Part shown: positions 5,451 through 9,319 of the stretch, piece by piece
Numbering within the stretch: position 1 is the first letter of the stretch
Layout: each line of letters starts with the position of its first letter
NCBI GenBank assembly: GCA_002329645.1
Contig: DCTS01000086.1
Coordinates: forward strand, 1 to 9,319
DNA: 9,319 nucleotides
Reading direction: 5' to 3'
From: Lachnoclostridium sp. UBA1434
Lineage (GTDB): Bacteria; Bacillota; Clostridia; Lachnospirales; Lachnospiraceae
Notes under the pieces: generated by a model
Databases searched by the model: none
The model's input: the letters and a program-made list of their open reading frames with translations, nothing else
Told to the model about the DNA's origin: nothing
Program-made: the position numbers and the translations under genes

Positions 5451-6425
5451 TTACTTGTCCGTAACCACCGCATATACTAATGTCTGATTTAACAACTGGT
5501 ATGCAATTTCACCGAAGGTTACCGGCCCTGCAAATGGCGGTGTTGATTTGCCTTCAAGCTTGCCATAGAGATAATTGAGAATGCAGTTGCATGAGAAGAT
5601 CGGGTTAAGGTCCTTAAACGACTGAAGCTGTTCTGTAAAGCTCGCTGCATAATTGCTTACAGGGCTGGCAAAGCGGTATTCCTCTCCTGCAAATACAGGA
5701 GCATAAAGCTCAACCGTCTTATTTCCCTCAGAAACCGATTTAATGGATACATTTATGAGAGTACCATTGTAATCCGCAACTAACGGCAATTGTGTATCGA
5801 TATTATTTTCTAAAATATAGTCAGCAAATAGCATTTCCTTGCCATTAACCAGGCATTTTGATACCGACAATGTATCTTCCGGGAATTCGATTTTTGCAGC
5901 ATTCGAATCAATATCGAAAATGTTTACAATGCCGAGGGAAGCTATCTTGTCATCCGGCAGGCAGATATGTAATGCTACTGCTTTATCATTGTATGCCTTG
6001 CCTGAGCTTCCGTCATATACCTTAGCTGTCGCATTGGTGGAAAGGTCATATCCTGTAATCCATCCAACCGTAGGATTCATCAGCAGGTCGTTCGAATACG
6101 GAGCTTCCTTTGAATAATAAACTGCAATATCACTTGCAAAAGGAATAACCAAAAACGTCATTCCATTATGATATGAGTCCTTTGTAATATTAAATACGTT
6201 ACTCCTGTCATAAACGGTGATTTTACAGTCAACCGCGCAATCAATTTCATTGACAAACAGCTTGTCCTTACATGTGACACCGCCCTGTTCGGTTATAAAA
6301 TACGGAGTTGTTCCTGCAATCCACTTTCCTTTAGGTAATTGCTCCAATAAAGACTCATCGGCAGCTATGTGCAATATTTTGCCTTCTTCTATTAACTTAA
6401 TTGCCTCTTTAATATTTACCAACAT
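5451..6425 (-). CDS. FIST_C-like / DUF6976-type protein
   Basis: A 324-residue soluble protein with no signal peptide or membrane segment. The N-terminal part (LIEEGKILHIAADESLLEQLPKG, then GTTPYFITEQGGV at 38-50) matches my memory of the uncharacterised DUF6976 family. The C-terminal motif set (NPIFSCNCILNYLYG at 274-288, FAGPVTFGEIAYQLLNQTLV at 298-317) resembles the end of FIST_C sensory domains ('GFFTYGEI...NQT'). FIST domains are proposed small-ligand sensors in signal transduction, so a cytoplasmic sensing role is plausible but unproven. The ATG is supported by GGAGGGG six bases upstream, and the preceding gene stops three bases before the ATG. The operon ends in a strong terminator. 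Confidence 0.68.
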   Translation of the reverse strand: MLVNIKEAIKLIEEGKILHIAADESLLEQLPKGKWIAGTTPYFITEQGGVTCKDKLFVNEIDCAVDCKITVYDRSNVFNITKDSYHNGMTFLVIPFASDIAVYYSKEAPYSNDLLMNPTVGWITGYDLSTNATAKVYDGSSGKAYNDKAVALHICLPDDKIASLGIVNIFDIDSNAAKIEFPEDTLSVSKCLVNGKEMLFADYILENNIDTQLPLVADYNGTLINVSIKSVSEGNKTVELYAPVFAGEEYRFASPVSNYAASFTEQLQSFKDLNPIFSCNCILNYLYGKLEGKSTPPFAGPVTFGEIAYQLLNQTLVYAVVTDK

Positions 6426-6428
6426 ATT

Positions 6429-6656
6429 CTACCCCTCCCAAAGTTTTGATAGTTTGTCAAGATCTTTACCCATAATCATCTTGTACTTTTCAAAAAAAGC
6501 TTTCATTTCCTGCAAACAGCTCTCAAGTTCTTCTGCTGTCTGATTGGCAAAATACTTCCTCTGCAATCTGGATATCAGCAGATTCAAACCCAAGCTATCC
6601 GATTGGTAGACTAAATCCTTTTTAATCAATTTTTTGAAAATCGAATCCAGTTCCAT
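6429..6656 (-). CDS. Small helical protein of unknown function, 75 residues
   Basis: The product starts MELDSIFKKLIKKDLVYQSD and is charged and predicted helical throughout. The segment AEELESCLQEMKAFFEKYKMIMGKDLDKLSKLW (about 41-73) could form a coiled coil or helical hairpin. There is no signal peptide or membrane segment. AAGGAG lies 11 bases before the ATG, which is slightly far. It is the first gene after the promoter at 6736-6764 and ends three bases before the FIST-like gene, which has its ribosome binding site inside this gene's last codons. The pair therefore probably works together. I do not recognise the family. Confidence 0.7.
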   Translation of the reverse strand: MELDSIFKKLIKKDLVYQSDSLGLNLLISRLQRKYFANQTAEELESCLQEMKAFFEKYKMIMGKDLDKLSKLWEG

Positions 6657-6716
6657 GGCGTCTCACTCTCCTTGATGTTTAATTTATATGCATGTTATAT
6701 TGCTTAAATATTGGTA

Positions 6717-6736
6717 TATGTTATTATTTTAACATA
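6717..6736. promoter_or_regulatory. Inverted repeat at the transcription start, possible operator
   Basis: TATGTTA (6717-6723) and TAACATA (6730-6736) are perfect reverse complements separated by 6 bp. They touch the -10 and cover the expected start site. It could be a repressor site; A/T richness makes chance symmetry possible. Confidence 0.4.
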
Positions 6737-6764
6737 ATATAGCATGAGCGGAATATTCTGTCAA
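6736..6764 (-). promoter_or_regulatory. Vegetative promoter of the 75-residue/FIST-like operon
   Basis: On the minus strand TTGACA (6764-6759) and TATATT (6741-6736) are separated by exactly 17 bp, with TGC just before the -10 (extended -10). Transcription would start near 6729, giving a leader of about 73 bases. Confidence 0.82.
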
Positions 6765-6837
6765 GCGACAAATTTCAACACAATTGTATATAAAATTATC
6801 GACTATAAAATTATTAAAATGAACTCTCTCAAACGGA

Positions 6838-6931
6838 TTTTCTGTCAGGCAGGTATCTTAATTTACTGCTCATATGAGTATCTTTTTTTGCCCGGATGAG
6901 TATATAATTTTCTGCCGGGCAGGTATCTTAA
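6838..6931. repeat. Degenerate tandem array, 24-bp unit, four copies
   Basis: The four units are 6838-6861, 6862-6884, 6885-6907 and 6908-6931 (24, 23, 23 and 24 bp). Units 1 and 4 differ at three positions: both read TTTTCTG, then GGCAGGTATCTTAA. Units 2 and 3 share GAGTAT near the end and are more diverged. Palindromes sit in the middle of some units (CTGCCGGGCAG in unit 4, CTCATATGAG in unit 2). The array ends one base before the TAA of the aminotransferase gene (6932-6934). The rest of the 6657-6931 gap holds the promoter and palindrome of the next operon; no intrinsic terminator was found for the aminotransferase. Confidence 0.75.
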
Positions 6932-8437
6932 TTATTTAATAAGCCCCTTATCCGTTTTCTTAACGTGCCTGAATACTTCTTCGAATCTGTTAAGAGCTTC
7001 GTCGATAATCTCCGGTGTATCTGCAAGGGATGTATAGAGCCTGCTGCCGGCAAGCGTTACAATTCCGTTTGCCATATAGGCAGCCCCCATTCTCTCCATG
7101 GAGTCCTTTCTTTCATACATCATCTTCTTATGCTTCAGAAGTCCCACTGCCGATTTGACAAAGGACATTGATGAGAAGTCGAAGCTCATCGCGCCGGTGC
7201 ATTCAAGATGTACAATTGAGCCTTGATTATATGCAACAAATGGTAATCCGTAGCTTTCAATCAGATCCTTTAATCCGTCGCACAGGCGATCTCCCATCTC
7301 ACCCGCTATTTCACAGGCATTTGTTCTTTCAATTTCCCGGATTGCAGTATAGCCTGCAAGGCAGGACAAGGGATTGGCTGCCAGAGTTCCGCCCACATAT
7401 GCCCTGTGCTTTCCTGTAGCAAGACCTGCCGCCATAAGCTGCACATACTCTTTCTTGCCGCCTACCCCGCCTGCACCGGGATATCCTCCCGCAACTATCT
7501 TGCCGAAAATCGTTAAATCAGGAACTACATTAAAGTATCCCTGTGCTCCGCCAAGCGCAACACGGAATCCGGTCACCACTTCATCAAATATCAGGAGCGC
7601 TCCATATTTGTCGCAGAGCTTGCGTACCCCCGCATTATATTCCAGGGAAACCGGCCTTGTTCCGCTTTCGGGTCCCACAGGTTCCAGAATAACGGCAGCG
7701 GTGCCACCCTTCAGCCTGTTTCTCTTAAGCATCCTCTCAAGCATATCCAAATCATTCGGACGAACCTCGTCCGTATAGCGGTATGAGCTTTTTGGAATAC
7801 CGTGAGATTCAAGCAATCCCCTGCTGCCGGGAATCTTAAGGCCGTAAACCAACTGATCCGACCAGCCGTGATAAGCGCCGCCTATTTTAATGATACGTTT
7901 TTTCTCAGTCGCAATTCTTGCAATACGCAGCGAAGCCATCACTGCCTCCGTTCCGGAGCCAAGCATACGGAACATTTCCACATTCGGCATATGCCTGTTG
8001 ATTTCCTTTGCAATCATAAGCTCCGCCTCATGCAGCAATCCTGTTACGGGCCCGCATTCTTTCAGAAGCTCAATGACTGTATCCCTGATAGCCGGGTAGT
8101 TGCTGCCAAGGATTGTCGGTCCGCCTGCCTGCAGGAAGTCTATATAGCTGTTTCCGTCCTTATCGTACAGATATGCACCCTCAGCCCTGGACATGCACAT
8201 CGGGAACGGCTTGTTAAATGCAAGATTATGCTGGACGCCTCCCGGAATATATTTTTGTGACTCCTCGTAAACAGCCTTAGACGCCGTGCATTTCTTGTCA
8301 AAATATTTCAATACGACATTATTGTAATAGTCGTCATCCACCTCCCATATTGCCTGACTTGTAAGATCCTTAAGCCTTGCATTTATATCCGCAGGATCAT
8401 CCCATCTGCTGATTCCGCAATTCTTCAAATTCATCAT
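6932..8437 (-). CDS. Class III PLP aminotransferase, glutamate-1-semialdehyde aminomutase-like
   Basis: A 501-residue fold-type I PLP enzyme. Visible motifs: SGTEAVMASLRIAR (161-174, phosphate cup), GGAYHGWSD (186-194), LEPVGPESG (251-259), FDEVVTGFR (284-292, with D285 expected to bind the pyridine nitrogen), and FGKIVAGGYPGAG (311-323), where K313 is the likely Schiff-base lysine. GTLAANPLSCLAG (350-362) completes the set. It is most like the HemL group but has about 60 extra N-terminal residues (HemL is near 430), and no haem genes are visible, so I would not call it hemL. I chose the ATG at 8437 because GGAGGT precedes it by seven bases; an ATG six codons upstream (8455) would overlap that site. 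It lies 89 bp after the GtrA-type gene, presumably in the same operon. Substrate unknown. Confidence 0.85.
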   Translation of the reverse strand: MMNLKNCGISRWDDPADINARLKDLTSQAIWEVDDDYYNNVVLKYFDKKCTASKAVYEESQKYIPGGVQHNLAFNKPFPMCMSRAEGAYLYDKDGNSYIDFLQAGGPTILGSNYPAIRDTVIELLKECGPVTGLLHEAELMIAKEINRHMPNVEMFRMLGSGTEAVMASLRIARIATEKKRIIKIGGAYHGWSDQLVYGLKIPGSRGLLESHGIPKSSYRYTDEVRPNDLDMLERMLKRNRLKGGTAAVILEPVGPESGTRPVSLEYNAGVRKLCDKYGALLIFDEVVTGFRVALGGAQGYFNVVPDLTIFGKIVAGGYPGAGGVGGKKEYVQLMAAGLATGKHRAYVGGTLAANPLSCLAGYTAIREIERTNACEIAGEMGDRLCDGLKDLIESYGLPFVAYNQGSIVHLECTGAMSFDFSSMSFVKSAVGLLKHKKMMYERKDSMERMGAAYMANGIVTLAGSRLYTSLADTPEIIDEALNRFEEVFRHVKKTDKGLIK

Positions 8438-8526
8438 TTTTCTGACCTCCTTCATTAATGCAAATAAAAAGCTAATATTAAGCCTGTTTATTAATGCGCT
8501 GGTTTTTATATGCTGTTCCGCAGTTC

Positions 8527-8970
8527 TTATTTTGTCTGATTGCTCTGATTGCTATTTGCATGTTTATTGGTATCAATTGATTTGCCGAATACAAAGAACC
8601 TGTCGTACAGGTATTCAGTTATCAGATTAAGTACCATGTTGATACCTGTTACCAGATATTCATTCCAAAGCAAATCCTCCACCAGATAATTTCCCAGCAG
8701 TGTTGTAACAGGCGTAAATATACAATAGAAAATTGCAACCTTTACCATGGCGACAGGTACATTTGACGCCGACTTGAACGTAAAGTTCCTGTTCAAGGTA
8801 AAGTTCCAGAGAACCGACAACGTCAATGCTATAAGATAGCAGGGCCAGTAAGTCCAGTTAGTCAGCTCATTGAGCAGTGCAAAGGAAACAATCTCTATAA
8901 CTCCTGCCGATACTGAAAATATAAAAAATTTAACTATACGTATTGACTCTTTCTTCTTCTCGTTATCCAT
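8527..8970 (-). CDS. GtrA-like family membrane protein
   Basis: A 147-residue protein with four hydrophobic segments (about 12-34, 42-60, 73-95, 103-122) and the GtrA-family signature WNFTLNRNFTFKS at 55-67, repeated in weaker form near the C-terminus as NLITEYLYDRFFVFGK. Members are thought to help move polyprenyl-linked sugars across the membrane or assist surface glycosylation. A hydrophilic tail (SIDTNKHANSNQSNQTK) follows. AGGAG lies about six bases before the ATG. The aldolase-type gene ends nine bases upstream, which suggests co-transcription with it. The family call is firm; the substrate is unknown. Confidence 0.87.
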   Translation of the reverse strand: MDNEKKKESIRIVKFFIFSVSAGVIEIVSFALLNELTNWTYWPCYLIALTLSVLWNFTLNRNFTFKSASNVPVAMVKVAIFYCIFTPVTTLLGNYLVEDLLWNEYLVTGINMVLNLITEYLYDRFFVFGKSIDTNKHANSNQSNQTK

Positions 8971-8979
8971 AGGCCTCTC

Positions 8980-9319
8980 CTATCCTTTTTGTTTTGAATA
9001 TTTCATATTATAGACAAGCTTCATTAAAGCTGCATCAAAAATGCCGATTCTTGCTTTTACATTAAGGGCAGCCGTATGTATGCTGCATATTGCCGCCTTA
9101 TCAACCAGCAGCTTAAGCGCTGTCGTATCATCCTCGGATTCCGACCTCACGACAGCTCCGATACCAGGGACAAGTACTGCGTTCCTTTTCTCAAGGGCAT
9201 GGATGACTATCCCCGTGCCGCCCGATATCACGGGGATTTTCCGGCCAATCATCTGGGCCATGTCATCCACTTGCGCCTGGATGGGGATCCTTCTGTTTGC
9301 GCATGTAACAACTGCGGGG
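8980..9319 (-). CDS. Class II aldolase/adducin family protein, C-terminal part (cut by window edge)
   Basis: The open frame enters from the right edge and continues 112 residues to TAG at 8980. It has no real start here; GTG or ATG codons inside are internal. The visible part reads PAVVTCANRRIPIQAQVDD, then KRNAVLVPGIGAVVRSESEDDTTALKLLVDKAA and a final MKLVYNMKYSKQKG. The order 'ANRGIPI...VDDMAQM...G...RNAVLV.G.GA......D..A....DK' matches what I recall of class II aldolase/adducin-like proteins of Clostridia, which carry out or derive from zinc-dependent cleavage of sugar phosphates such as fuculose phosphate. The metal-binding histidines would lie mostly in the missing N-terminal part, so activity cannot be judged. 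It is followed after nine bases by the GtrA-type gene. Confidence 0.6.
   Translation of the reverse strand, partial: PAVVTCANRRIPIQAQVDDMAQMIGRKIPVISGGTGIVIHALEKRNAVLVPGIGAVVRSESEDDTTALKLLVDKAAICSIHTAALNVKARIGIFDAALMKLVYNMKYSKQKG

Noticed and set aside
6885..6920. Terminator from GCCCGG and CCGGGC after the aminotransferase
   Set aside because: The homopolymer run beside the stem is A and not T in the direction of transcription, and the loop is long; better explained as tandem repeat units.
7374..7778. Plus-strand open frame of 134 codons inside the aminotransferase
   Set aside because: It is the shadow of a strongly conserved PLP enzyme on the other strand; proline- and serine-rich low-complexity translation.
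6932..8437. hemL assignment for the aminotransferase
   Set aside because: Motifs fit the HemL group, but the protein is about 70 residues too long and has no tetrapyrrole genes around it.
8435..8455. Upstream ATG of the aminotransferase (8455)
   Set aside because: The GGAGGT ribosome binding site lies within its first codons, pointing to the ATG at 8437 instead.

Overview
The window reads as chromosome of a low-GC, Gram-positive anaerobe, most likely a Clostridia-type Firmicute. The grounds are A+T-rich intergenic DNA, strong GGAGG-type ribosome binding sites, a TTG start, vegetative (sigma-A type) promoters with near-consensus hexamers, and the protein families present. Every gene I accept is on the minus strand, so the biological reading order runs from the right edge to the left edge.

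Right part (9319 to 6932): the 3' end of a class II aldolase/adducin-type gene, a GtrA-type four-helix membrane protein and a class III (glutamate-1-semialdehyde aminomutase-like) PLP aminotransferase. They are closely spaced and probably form one operon that starts outside the window. Next (6764 to 5258) comes a two-gene operon with a strong extended -10 promoter: a 75-residue helical protein of unknown role, then a 324-residue protein whose C-terminus resembles FIST_C sensory domains (DUF6976-like). A clear intrinsic terminator closes it. Further left are a TfoX C-terminal-domain-only protein (4714-4971), a REP-like imperfect palindrome and a small frameshifted gene (4308-4525).

Left part (4258 to 1): two adjacent TetR-controlled ABC export systems. 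The first operon has a strong promoter covered by a 48-bp concentric inverted repeat. It encodes a 41-residue single-pass membrane protein, a TetR regulator, an ABC ATPase with a TTG start, and two ABC-2 type permeases, with stop-start overlaps or very short gaps. The second begins at 775 with its own promoter and a 34-bp operator, and encodes a TetR regulator overlapped (TAATG) by another ABC ATPase that runs off the left edge. The likely logic is that each repressor shuts its own promoter until a ligand, perhaps a toxic compound, is bound, and the exporter is then made.

The most unusual non-coding feature is a set of four degenerate tandem-repeat arrays, each with a different unit (16, 22, about 27 and 24 bp). 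Three of them begin at or within about 20 bases of a stop codon. No mobile-element gene, CRISPR array, tRNA or rRNA was seen.
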